This document shows positions 22,441 to 33,680 of a DNA stretch of 64,000 nt, in pieces (the stretch's first letter is position 1; every line of letters starts with the position of its first letter). The notes under the pieces were generated by a model. The model saw nothing but the letters and a program-made list of their open reading frames with translations. It was not told where the DNA came from and searched no databases. Made by a program: the position numbers and the translations under genes. The DNA comes from Lycorma delicatula (taxonomy: Eukaryota > Arthropoda > Insecta > Hemiptera > Fulgoridae). The DNA is taken from contig NC_134465.1 in assembly GCF_047948215.1 (NCBI RefSeq), positions 16,450,022 through 16,514,021 of the forward strand. Reading direction: 5' to 3'.

Positions 22441-24112
22441 ATTTGAAATTATTAGTCCAAATAATAATAATAATAATGGCCTTCACGATCATAAATAATA
22501 GTAATGATAATGCGCAATAACTAATAGTTTACAACACTACAATAACGGCTTGGTAAACTGATATTTACTTTAATTGTCGTAATATTTAATTTTTAATTAA
22601 ATAATTTTAATAATAATTTAAAAATTTTAAATTATTTAATTTATAAAATGATCCTAAATTACACGATACAATAAATTTTGAAAAATATTTAAAAATTATA
22701 ACAATTTTCAATTTTTAAAGATATATTACAAATTTAGAGTAGTAAATCAGCTGTTACTTTACACTGCAATCGGTATTACGTTTCAACCATGCAAGTTATT
22801 AACTTCTCGTTTTGGCTTCTTACTTCAACATACAAGTACATTCAGTATTTGATTGTTTCTAAATCAATTACGTATTGGAGAATTAAGATTTAGCGGTTCT
22901 AATTTTTTCTTAAGTCAAGATTTCATTATTATTATTATTATATTCGTTTATTTATTTAGTTTTATGTTTTTTTTTTTAGATAAATAATGTAAAATGAGTT
23001 CAATTTTGCAGTTTTTAATTATGTATTTTTATACTAAAAAACAGAATTCATCACACAGTTTAATTTTAAAAAAATGTTTTCGAATTAAAAAAAATCAACT
23101 TTCAGGTCTGCGAGCAATGATAATTTTTTCCATATTTACCGATAGGGATCGATTAAGTAGAGTTAAGCTCTATTCAGATCCCGAGGTGTAGTACCATCGT
23201 TTTCAAATTTCATTTTAACTATTTTTTACTCGATTGAAATGCTGTTACGTGAAATTCATATATATATATATATATTATATATATTGCTCTATACAAACTA
23301 TACTGTGTACCATTACCTGTTTCTACATGTTACTTATACTTTTTTATAAAACAAAATAAGTTTCACAATCAATTTCTGCTTCCTGATGATTTAAATCTGT
23401 TTTCTGGTTTTTTTTTGCTTCCTTTTCTGTCATTTTTTAAACGCCAACATGTTTAATATAATTTAACGTGTAATTTTAAATTAAAAATATAAAAATGTTC
23501 CGATCATTGTCATAATTTATTTTTCATATTAGTCCTTACGTAGATATCTCCGAAGGTTATACGAAGATATACGAAGGATATTTTAGCCTTCGTTTGGTTT
23601 TAGTTGGAATTTTTTCGAATCGATGATTCACCGCATATGCTAGTTGTTTTTACGTGAAAAAAAGAAAAAATCTTGTAGTCTATAAAAAATTCGTAACATC
23701 TATATCTTTAATCCAGAAGAGAACTTCAGTGTGAAAGATAAGAGAACATTCGACCGTGGAGGTCGGCGGATTTATTAACTGCAACCCTCGGACTTATCTC
23801 CGTCGGCTGCGGTTCTTTGTGGAATTCTTTTTCTGTTCAGAATCTTCTTTGTATTATTTTATCTAATTCTTTTTTCGTGCTCCGTCCTGTTGGTTTGTGT
23901 GGGAGATCAGGTTATCGGCTATTAACTTGTGATATTTTTGTCGTTCTAAAAGGGCGGTTATATTAATACGTAGGTTTTTATTAAAAATGTCAGTATGAAT
24001 TAATGGAACCGGCTTGGACCGGCTTCACTCGATAGAACGATCATCAGCAACAGATCGAGCATCAACCGTATTATAAATATTCGTTTTCTAGCAAACAATT
24101 TTCTTCCAACTG
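22441..24112. other. AT-rich spacer
   Basis: Contains an AAT run near 22461, TA runs near 23258-23285, and small local direct repeats near 23540-23590 (gaagatatacgaagg). The last 400 bases are GC-richer and may be the eroded front of the R1-like element that follows. Confidence 0.4.
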
Positions 24113-25020
24113 ATATTCTACAATTCAACTTAATGCCCAGGGAGCCTATGCAGTCCGAGTTGAGGTAGGTAAGGTTATTGAGAAACGGAGCCTCGATGTT
24201 ATTCTTCTACAGCACTCGTATGTGGTCAAGGGTGGTCTGCCAGATTTTTCAGACCGGAATAAGTTTTACGTTGGTGACAGTAAATCCGCCGTGCTGTGCA
24301 GGAAGATAGTGTCTTCATACGGCAGGCCTCTGATACGTATCACGTCGTTGTTAAGCTTGCGTGAACGGTTTGAACCGGGTCGTAGTTAGTTCGTACTTTT
24401 AGTACAGGAGTCTTATTGAACAGCAATCGGAAAGACGGGATAGAATTGTTAGGTTGGTAGCGAGCGGGTCGTCCTATTCTTATAGGAATTGATGCGAATG
24501 CCAAATCGCTTCTTTGGTACAGTGGGATCACGGACGATGGCGGCGAATTAATCGAAGGTTTCATCGCGCAGCATCGGTTTGATGTTTTCAATATAGTTGG
24601 CGAATCGACTACCTTCGCCGGTGCTGTCCGTTTGCGGAAGGCCTTCCATGGTACCATCATTGATGTTACCGTCGGTAAGGATATCCCCGTTAGGATTCTC
24701 AATCGGTCGATAGTAGATGATTGCGAAAGCGATCACCGGCTAACAGTTTTTTGATCGGGTAGGTGGGCTGCGCGATGTTTTTAGGGGTGACGTTCCTGTT
24801 CAGCAGGGGCGCTTCCTGCACACGCGTGAGAATTGGCCCAAGTTTTCGAATATTCTTGCGGCCAGGCTAAGATTTTTTACTTGAAGTCTGGACGAGGTCC
24901 CGTTAGACAACCAGGCAAAGAATTTTTCTTGTGCGGTAGTTGAAGCCGCTGAACATTCCATTTCCAGAAGCACGGATCGGGAGAGAGTAGTATTTACATC
25001 AGAATCTAAAATTATAGGAT
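24113..25020 (+). mobile_element. R1-like LINE remnant: endonuclease domain of ORF2
   Basis: The ORF2 start region is visible as ILQFNLMPREPMQSEL (about 24115), IEKRSLDVILLQHSYVVKGG (about 24177-24236, the LLQEPYV motif) and NKFYVGDSKSAV. After a frameshift, the catalytic part of an APE-type endonuclease follows: LIGIDANAKSLLWYS (about 24480-24520), then ELIEGFIAQHRFDVFNI, ESTTFAG, IDVTVGKD and CESDHRLTVF (SDH motif near 24730). A linker with LDEVPLDNQAKNF and VVEAAEHSIS continues to about 25015. The DANAKS.LW and SDH motifs identify the R1 clade. No RT follows directly; R1-like RT and zinc-finger pieces lie at 27.9 and 32.8 kb in the same orientation. Confidence 0.88.
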
Positions 25021-25164
25021 AGTTACCGATAAGACCGAGAATTCTATCTCGCTTTTCTAAATGTTCCTCGCCGAAACGTATATTTAATATACGAACTAAC
25101 GAGACAAAAGTGAAGACCGTAAATAGCAAGTTTAACAGCGACATGACGAGTATCGGAAAACGTC

Positions 25165-25800
25165 CTCAAAAAGACAAAAACTAATGTTCTCTTTCACAGA
25201 ACTGCGGACATTCTCTTAATTTCCGACCGTTAAAATCCGATAAATCGCCCTGTACCACATATGGATGTTGCAAAAAAATTGTATCGAGGGACCTCCTTCA
25301 ATAATCGCACCTAACTCGATCTGAGCGATGCAAGTACCTAGAAGATTTATCGGTTCAAGCTTAACCCGCAAGAAATTACAACATCCCAACAGCTCTCAAA
25401 TAACAACCACAGACCTAACTATCGACCGAGTGCTTGCAATCCTTTGCGCAACCTTTTGTAATTTACACAAGTAGGAGCCTCAGACGTTTTAGAACACTCT
25501 TCACGCTTGCGACCGTCGTCACCGCAATGCGCGCACAGTTGAAGCGCACTGACGGAATTTAGCCTATGATCAAATTTACAACACTTAAACATCTTTGTAC
25601 GTCAATTTACTCTTTAACTGTAAAAGTAGAAAAATCCACAAACAACCTACCCTCAGCGACAAAGTTGTTAAACAGACTAGGCTCGATTTTGAATGCACCG
25701 TGATAACTTTGGCCATCACGTTTACCAGTTCAGAACAGAAATCTCAGCCTTACTAATCAGATTACCTTTTGGTATCCGGGTGGACGTATCTGCCTGACTA
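25165..25800 (-). mobile_element. R1-like LINE remnant: gag zinc knuckles and ORF2 start
   Basis: Minus strand, 5' to 3': FKIEPSLFNNFVAEGRLFVD (about 25720-25630), a first cysteine cluster (FKCCKFDHRLNS, about 25590-25555), then a CCHC-type knuckle (CAHCGDDGRKREEC, 25535-25494, with Arg where His is usual) and TCVNYKRL. These are nucleic-acid-binding motifs of LINE gag proteins. Past a frameshift the start of ORF2 appears: AQIELGAIIEGG (about 25335) and FLQHPYVVQGDLSDFNGRKL (about 25275-25215), equivalent to the LLQHSYVVKGG block of the plus-strand copy. Because both copies contain that block, they are two insertions facing each other, not one inverted element. Confidence 0.85.
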
Positions 25801-26194
25801 GTCATTAATTTTCATGTGTCGCCGTCAGATCGCTACACAGTAAGTAACTTTTGAATACGAGTAGATTGCTCGGCCGCAGTTCCGCCAGCAGTTTTATTAA
25901 AGACTTACTGAATACTACTGATCTCGGTATCTTCTTCGAGGATCTAAGTGCTTATTCTAAAATCATATTACCCAAATTAGGGAGAAAGAGATCGAGTGTA
26001 AGGAGTAGGGAGTAGTGTACAGAAAGAGCTACAAAAAATAAATTCCTTTCGCGCAGCAGTCGCTCATTTCTCCTCGAACAATCGAAACATATTTTATATT
26101 CTTCAGCCTTGACGATTATAAGCTGATTTCCCGACTACAGTCGGCTCTTTGTATGATAGATAAGAAATAAATCGGATGGTAGCGTATAAAGAAA
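25801..26194. other. Spacer, probably eroded gag of the minus-strand R1-like copy
   Basis: Base composition is still higher in GC than the neighbourhood, but I could not read a consistent frame. Confidence 0.3.
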
Positions 26195-26275
26195 TACCAA
26201 ACCGAATGGGAATTCGATTCTAGAATTTTCCGCATGAAGAGCGAAGACGCTACCATTTCGCCAGTCTCGTCGACG
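26195..26275 (-). repeat. Degenerate SINE-1 head
   Basis: On the minus strand, gactggcgaaatggtagcgt resembles the SINE-1 A box, and gaatcgaattccc resembles the B box about 35 bases on. Confidence 0.45.
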
Positions 26276-27794
26276 AAACGGAGAGATGATGGACATTTTA
26301 TCATCGACGTGTAACTTTTCATTTAATCTGGACGTTGCTGGGGAGTTTAAATTTATTTTTAGACATTTTACATTCTTTAAGTCAAAAAATCTCCTCGCAA
26401 AAAAAAATCTGTTTAAAAATTCTACTTGACTTTTACCCCTTCCATGTTAATAATAATAAAACTAGAGACAAATCATAAAAGGTATTATTTTGTTTTTATG
26501 CAGAAATAATTGATAACTGATAGTTTTTTAGGATTTTTTTTTTATATATAAGAAGATATAATATGTGATATATATATCACAAGCATCATTTTTGGTTCCT
26601 TAACGTTAGAGAATTTTTATCTTTCATTTACTCATATAACATTGGTAATTGTTTTATTGTTAAACTAGACGATTGATTTTTTAAATATTATTTGTTTACT
26701 AAAATATATTTCAACAATTACTATGTTGTTTTAATGAATCCGTTTTATTTACTCTTGAATGCGTTTAATGAAGAATAAATGTACAGCATTAATTAATTAA
26801 TTATGCGAGTTATTATAATTATTAGGTATGCAATTTTAGCTCCCTATTTAGTTTAAACAATTAAATGACGTTAAATTAATTTTATTGGAATAACATTACG
26901 CTATTAGCCTTGCGCTATTTGCCGTATTTACAAACCATTTGTGCACATACAAACTGATTTTCGACTCCATCGGATTTGGGGGAAATTACGGTAACCATAT
27001 TTTTTTTTTTAAAACCGTAATTTTTCTAGCCTTTTTGAAAAACATTAAACCAAATCACATCACTCATTGAAGTAAATAATAAATATACTTCAATAAATGT
27101 ACTTTTAAGCCCTCCAAAGACCCGTACTTAAAATATAATTTTTTTGAACTGTAACTTTCAATATTGAAAATCCAACTCTTATCTCGTATAAATGCAAACG
27201 ACATGGGAACTTTTAAAAACGGGGTTTCCCAAGAAATCCGAATAAACAGTTTAAACAATTCTTTGAATTTTTCATAATTTCAGATACTTTTTTTCAGATT
27301 GTAGCTGTTATTCAAAATGTAAGAGATAGCAGTCGAGCAAATTGGGTCAGTTAGAACAGAAATATTATTATAAAAGTTTTTATTTTTTATTTTTAAGCAA
27401 TTATATTCTAAATACAATATAGTTTTAAAATAAAAACGTAAATCTCTACGGGGGTTAACCGAGACCCATAATCTTTCTTCAAATTTAGATTATTTTCTCG
27501 TTTGTATTTTTAATACTGTATAATAAACAAAACTGTATAATAAACAAAAACTGTGTTGTTAAATAAAACTTAATTTGATAAAGGGCGTCAAATCAGACCC
27601 AAAACTTGTATTGAACATTTTGATATTTATTTGCAATTGCAGATCAAATCTGCTTCAGCCAAACCGATAAAAACACTATTTTCACCATTATAAGTAATAA
27701 CAATGGTTATAATCATTAAAGACTTATGTTTAATAATATTCATAATTTTTATTTTCAATTATTTTATGTAATAAAATTATTAATTTCATTACAG
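26276..27794. other. AT-rich spacer
   Basis: No gene or named repeat seen in 1.5 kb. Confidence 0.4.
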
Positions 27795-27860
27795 TAAATC
27801 CCGGCAGTGAATCTTGCTATTTAAGACCTTGGGGGTTAGTGTCCCTACGGCCCTAATCTA
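27795..27860 (+). repeat. Possible I-like LINE 5' end
   Basis: The stretch with gtgtccctacggccctaatct resembles gcgtccccacggccctagcc upstream of the I-clade gag at 55.3 kb. Only about 60 bases compare, so the call is weak. Confidence 0.35.
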
Positions 27861-27861
27861 T

Positions 27862-29060
27862 GCAGTTTATATTTGGTTTTTGGCCAGGCAAGAGCACTGA
27901 GTATGCCGTACTAAACTGATGGATATAGCTTCCTCTAGTTCATGTAAATATGTGCTAGGGATTTTTCTGGACGTATCCGGGGCTTTTAATAACTTATGGT
28001 GGCTCTCTGCTCTGTTTCAGATGCAGAAGCGTGGATTTACACGGAACGAATTAGAAGTACTCTCAAGTTATTTCAGCCATGAAACTATTTTCCTACGCGA
28101 TGGCAGTTTGAAGGTATGTAACACCCTGACTAAAGGATTCCCTTAGGGCAGTGTTTTGAGTCCCCTTCTTTGGATTATAGAATTTGATTCCGTGTTGCGC
28201 ATGAGGTTACCGACTGGTTGTCGTGTCGTCGCTTATGCTGATGACGCGGAACAAGGTAGAATTCCGGGCTACTTGTGCTTCTGAGACACTTCGGTTGTGA
28301 AATCTCCAGCATAAAATGATTTTTAATCCAGAGAAAATCACGATGATGTTGCTGAGGGGCCGATTGTCTGCCTGCCGACAGATCGGAGTTCTGATGGTTG
28401 GTCTTCCCATTCGGTACGTTACGGCTCAAAAGTAGCTGTAGTGTTATCCTTGAGAATTTTCGATTCAAGGAACATACCTTTTTGGCTATTGATGCTTTTT
28501 ATGCAATACGTAGAGTCATTCATCCGGATTGGGGGTTGAACTATCGTACCATGCGTATCCTTTACAAAGGTGTCAGTGAGGCAATTATGCTATATGCTGC
28601 GCCAGTTTGGGCTCACCGCTTGGCTTTTAGGTGTTACGCGGACATTTTGCTGCGAGCCCGGTGGCTCCTCTTGTTGGCTGTTATAGGCGGTTATGGAACA
28701 GTCTCGCGAGAAGCATTCTCTGTTATAGCCGGTGTTAAACAGATATCTTTGCTGTCGAACGTAAATGACAAAAAATTAATCCTTTGTTTGAAACCCGTTT
28801 CAAAAAAGGAAACGTTCTTATTTAGTCGACAGTGGCACTTCTGTAACACACTACGCAGCTGTGTTGCCTACAGCAATGCAGGTTGACTGACAGCCACTGA
28901 TCGTTGTCAGCCCCGATGACGTGAACGTAGGCACGCTGTACTTTTTGAAGCAATATATCGCTACCGTAGCAGTAAATACAAGTTTTACAGCACGTGGCCA
29001 GAGGCCGAGAAGCGATTGGAACATCAAGAAGTGACAGGGGTGTGAAGATGTCCGTTGGAG
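27862..29060 (+). mobile_element. R1-like LINE remnant: reverse transcriptase
   Basis: Canonical R1-clade RT motifs in order: FGFWPGKSTEYAV (about 27868), the catalytic motif A in FLDVSGAFNNLWW (27964 on), RDGSLKVCNTLTKGFP followed by a stop where the PQGS glutamine belongs (28144), SVLSPLLW, and AYADD (28231-28245). After frameshifts come KMIFNPEKITMMLL (about 28315), ENFRFKEHTFLAID (about 28453), VIHPDWGLNYRTMRILYKG and PVWAHRLAF (to about 28630) of the thumb. A decayed tail continues to about 29060. The catalytic aspartates survive, but stops and frameshifts kill the gene. Its missing C-terminal zinc finger may be the fragment at 32.78 kb. Confidence 0.92.
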
Positions 29061-29287
29061 GCTTATGTGAAGGCGGAATCTGATTTGTAATTAATTACTG
29101 ATGTAATGTAACATCTGCCGAGGTATTTACATCAGTGGCATCCCGACTGCGGCCTGGCTGATGAATGTTTGATGTAATCAGTTAGAGGGTGAAAAGGCGA
29201 GCTCCAGTAAAGCCCCTTATGGCTCGGAACGGAGGGGGTAGTGTGGCAACCGGTAACGTCACAAGGTAGTTGTCTTCCCCTACGGGG

Positions 29288-30660
29288 TTGGGATGACTAT
29301 AAACATTCCTGTAGTATCAGTGAAGATTTTGGCGCCATTTAAAATAAATACTTGCTGCTTGTACCTTCCCCCAAATTCAGATATCAGTGAAGATGAACTA
29401 CCCAATATTTTATCACAAATTCCTTTGCCTTGCCTATTAATCGGCCGTTTCAACACCCATCACTATTCGTGGGGCTCGTTCTCATTATTTTCTCGAGGTA
29501 CTACAGTTGATCGACTGAAGCAGAACTTAGATTTTTTCTAATTGAACACTGAGTCCTACACGTTTGTGTCATCTTCATCAGGTTCCCTTTCGTACATCAG
29601 TCTTTCCGTATGTTCAGCATCCCTTCTTCCACGTCTTACCTGGCACGAATCCAATAATTCTTTGGAAGCGATCACAGACCAGTTATTATCTCAGTCTGTA
29701 ATAGTGATTTACCTCAGAGTCGGCCATGAAGGTGGGTGGTTAGGAAAGCGGATTGGGACGGATACAAAGATTCCTTTGGTAAATACGACTGGAGTGGTAG
29801 CGTGATCGAGCAACTCGCCATGTTTATATAACCTGATACTCGATAGTGCAAGTTAATTTATCTCTCTAACATCAGGAAAGCCAAGAAGGCCTGCTGTTCT
29901 ACAGGAATGCACTAAGGGGTCGACGTAAGACTACGTAATGTTGATCGACTAATGTTAATGTTGATCGACTACGACACGAATTTCTCTGCGCCTCCCGGAA
30001 TGCGAGAGCCATATGCCGTCGAGTGTTTCGGTGTGCTAAACGGAAATTGTGGCTGAATTTTTTCGATACTATTTTTCGGACAATTCCATCGTCGGTTGTG
30101 TGAAGAAACGTTCGGGCTATGTGTAGATTAGGATAATCTCGCTGCCTGCTGGACTGGCAAACAACTGCATCCTCGTCACCACGCCAGTTGATGTGGCGAA
30201 CACGTTTGGAAATTTGTTTACGTCAGTTTCTCTTAGATCATATGCTGAGTTTACGAGATAGAAAGTTATAGATAGAGTTGTAGATAGAAAGTGTCCTGTT
30301 TGTTATCGGAGAATCGCGAAATGAATTAAATATTCGACTTTATTTTAATAAGCTAATGTATGCCGTGAATAATTCTCGTGCTACTTCCCCGGAAATGATA
30401 ATACGAGGCTTACTTAGTATGTTACTTCACCTCCGAGAAACTGCATTACATTTTTTGGCTATCTATAATAAAACTTTCCTGACCGGCTTTTTCCACTTAC
30501 TTGGTCAGAAGAATTGCGATTCCCATATTCAACCTTAGATAAATCCTGTTTCCTTGACCGGTGATAAGATGTGGCCGAGTCTCGTGTACAGAAAGAATGG
30601 CAGTATAAAAAATCGCTATTGTTGTTTCGTGAGTTGGTGGTAAATCAGAAATAAATAGAC
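29288..30660 (+). mobile_element. I-like LINE remnant: endonuclease and start of RT
   Basis: An endonuclease reads CCLYLPPNSDISEDEL (about 29357), LPCLLIGRFNTHHYSWGS (about 29426-29480; the catalytic GDFN has become GRFN), RGTTVDRLKQNLDF, then after a stop SGSLSYISLSVCSASLLP (about 29580-29630). A linker with DWDGYKDSFGKYDW and KRKLWLNFFD follows, and the front of the RT reads NNSRATSPEM..MLLHLRETALHFL (30365-30460) and FFHLLGQKNCDSHIQP. It ends near VSLTG (30560) or shortly after. The gag upstream and the RT core downstream are missing. It lies inside the interval between R1-like RT and R1-like C-terminus, consistent with nested insertion. Confidence 0.88.
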
Positions 30661-30801
30661 CGTATAATACGGAAGCTAGTATTAGCCGTATCGTTGAGTG
30701 TCGATCTCAAATTTAAAGACAAACGAACGATATGATGAAGTGTTCGTAAATTTGTTTAAAGAGTAAAGTAAATCTAAATATAAGATTAATTTTAAAACTA
30801 T

Positions 30802-30842
30802 TCTGAATATATGTATATGTATATGTATATATATATATATAC
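30802..30842. repeat. TA/TG microsatellite
   Basis: Alternating tatatg then (TA)n directly before the foldback region. Confidence 0.9.
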
Positions 30843-30940
30843 AGTTGCACTATCGTTACATATTTCGGTTCTTTTTCAGAATCCGACAGCCACGGTTTTC
30901 AATCTTTTCTTCCAAATCAGTGGGTATTTGAAGGTATTTG

Positions 30941-31180
30941 CAGAGAAATTATAAATATATTCTAACGAAACTTAATCTACGCTCGCTAACCTATTTTTTT
31001 TATTTCTACTCGTCGATTTTATTCAAACATGGATCTTCCAAATGTACCTGAGAGAGGTTAAGCATTATCGCTTATAATTTTATAAATATAGTCTAACCGG
31101 ATTTAACCCACGCTCGCTTTACTCACTAACCTTGACTAGCGAGCGTAGATTAAGTTTGATTAGATTATAATTTCTCAGCA
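30941..31180. repeat. Three-arm foldback repeat (MITE-like)
   Basis: One ~50 bp arm (30941-30990) occurs again in direct orientation at 31073-31131 and inverted at 31134-31179. The inverted pair shares aaacttaatctacgctcgct exactly. Arms 2 and 3 almost touch, giving a tight palindrome. Confidence 0.75.
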
Positions 31181-31189
31181 AATTTCGGG

Positions 31190-32779
31190 GTTCGACTGCA
31201 ACTGCCGAAATATTGAATTATTAATATAATTCTAAAAAAATCAAATATAATACTAGCTGTATTGTACTATTGTGCTAGCGGATTCGCTTGCGTAGATTTT
31301 TTACTTTAATAAGTTTTCAAAATAATTTATTTCAGAGGCACGGATTAATCTACGTTTAAAAAAGAAATATTTGAACCAATGTTATCGAATATGTTAACGA
31401 TTTCTTCCATCAAAATATAATATTACACAACCTTAAACATCGTGTTGCAATCGTAATCGCGTGTATTTTTTTTTACGTATTCAAGTAAAGAAATAGGTAT
31501 GTAGACCGAATATAATTATAAATCGCGTTAAATATTGGAAGTAACATTTTATGTAGATTCCTATACGAATCTTAACCGCTTTCTTATACTATTTGGTATT
31601 TCGTTTCGATATAATAAATTTTAACACTCTGCTGTATAAAATATGCACATTTTAAATTCCTTGTAAGTAAATTTAAATCTATACACGCGATTTCCTCATT
31701 CGGTTCGATTTATTTTGTACTGCACTCTTATATGTTCGTTCAACATATATGCGCGTATTATTTTTAACATGTCAAAAACTTTGTAATAAAATTAACTATT
31801 TAGATACTTTAAACTCGCGGATTTAAAACTTTAAAATATTAAAGCGAGGCGGTTAGCTCTCATCGCATAATAGGCAACTTGAAATCCCTTTTACGTGTGT
31901 TTTCGTCGTAGTTATACGAACTTTTAACTTCAACTATATTATTGCCTTTTATCATACTTCAGCTTATCGAATATATCGAGCGTGTGATTTGCAAATTAAA
32001 GAAACGCTAAATATAAAAATATATTTATCAAATCGTTCCTGTCAATAATTATTTCATTACCTGAAGTAACTTTAATAGTATTATTCGGTTAATTTTTTTC
32101 CCTAATACCGTATTAAACAATAGCCGATTATAGAGGGGATTGAAAATAACAAAATACACCTACTCCATATGCTAGCTTCTTAAAACGAAAAAATATTCTC
32201 CTTCACCGTTTTAATTAGTGAATGTAGGTATCTTTAAATATATATATAGTAAAATTATTTAACTTATTTCACCTTTGTGAATAATGTAAAATTGTCATTA
32301 AGTATTGTGTACGGCTACTTATGTGGTTGTAGTTTTCTACAGTCAAATAAGACTAATAAAAGCATTAAAATTTTAAATAAAATATTTTATTTTGATTAAT
32401 TTATAGAATATGGAAAAAAAAGCCGGCAAAGAATTGAGAGTTGTTCCCGACACTAATCCTTATATTCAACAAAATTGTAAAATGGAATTAATACAATAAA
32501 ATTAACGTTCATTTCATTTTAAATAGAAACAGCAGGTATGAAAATTCTTATTATAAATACGCTTTCTCTAATGAAAAAAATTAAACAGCATTTAGTGTCA
32601 TAAAGTTAATCGTTTATTTTATTTAATAAAAGAAAATAAATTAAAGCAATATAATTAACGATTAAAATAATAAAAATAGCGTTGATCCGTTTAGCCGACC
32701 GTTACAGGAAGGAGATTTGATCTGTATTTTCGGAAAAGATCAAAATATTTAATAAAAAAATTTGATTTGTTCCTCTTGA
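31190..32779. other. AT-rich spacer
   Basis: No gene seen in about 1.6 kb. Confidence 0.4.
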
Positions 32780-33005
32780 TCATATCAGTCTCTGATAATG
32801 AAGCCGAATCGGATAACTTGTTCAATTTGTTTAGTAGATTCAGTCTATGCCCGGATTGCGCGGTTGATGACACGGTGGACGATGTCCTCCATATCTGTCC
32901 CCGGTACGAGGCGGAACATACCAGAATAGTTAGAGAACTTGAGAGCGTGAACTCCCTTCTTCATTGCTTTCATTTCTTCTTTGCAAGCGGTTTAAGGATA
33001 TTTTA
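32780..33005 (+). mobile_element. R1-like LINE remnant: C-terminal zinc finger of ORF2
   Basis: The reading frame gives FSRFSLCPDCAVDDTVDDVL followed by HICPRYEAEHTRIVRELE (about 32830-32945). The CX2C, then H and C spacing with CPRY is the C-terminal CCHC zinc-finger block of R1-clade ORF2 proteins, which follows the RT thumb. No RT is attached here. It may be the displaced 3' part of the RT at 27.9 kb, about 3.7 kb upstream. The frame is open for 79 codons but has no plausible independent start. Confidence 0.85.
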
Positions 33006-33680
33006 AATTGAAGATTTTTGTTATCCGGTGACCGAATTTTCTGAGTTATGGAGAAAGAAACGGGGATTTGTTTATCAAAAATATTTCGGTAAATAATTGT
33101 AATAGCTTTTACTGAATGTACAGCGGTAAAGATTAACGTTTTTATATCAAATTACGGTTTAAAAAATCGTTCGCTTAACGTTATCAAGCCCGTTTCCTGT
33201 ATATAATATTTTCTTATTAAACCGCGTGTGCGAGTCATGTCCTGCCTTATCGATTACTTCACCTTGTAAGACGACACTGACCTTCAATCTGATACCTTCA
33301 GTACATGCAGAGGAATTATTTAAACCGGTTGGAAAGAGAGGAAAGTCAAATCACTGTTTTCTTATTTGTCGAAGCATTCATTACCAGAAAGAGGGCGCTC
33401 TTATAATTATTACTCTACTAATTATTATAATTAATTACTCTTATAATTATAAGAGTGAATAATGAAAATGCTCTGCTTGTATTTTAAATGCGTTTCCCCC
33501 TCCTGAAAAGATGCCACATAACACGGGTTATACCATTAAATGTAGGAAATTGTAATACTTACGTCACAAAGAGGTGTAGCTGACAAAAACAAAATACCAT
33601 TTTTAGGCAGCTACACCTCTACAAAAGTCAATCAAATTCCATCATTAAATTTGTAAGATGCTCTAAAAATTTATCAGCAA
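33006..33680. other. Spacer with two perfect inverted repeats
   Basis: It holds the 20 bp perfect palindrome actcttataattataagagt (33437-33456) and a 13 bp perfect stem (agaggtgtagctg, 33570-33582, with its complement 33608-33620; loop 25). The stem sits just upstream of the hAT remnant and could be an end relic. Confidence 0.6.

Noticed and set aside
24340..25144. Minus-strand frames of 114-120 codons.
   Set aside because: Antisense of the R1-like endonuclease read on the plus strand.
28175..28468. 97-codon minus-strand frame.
   Set aside because: Antisense of the R1-like RT around the YADD box.
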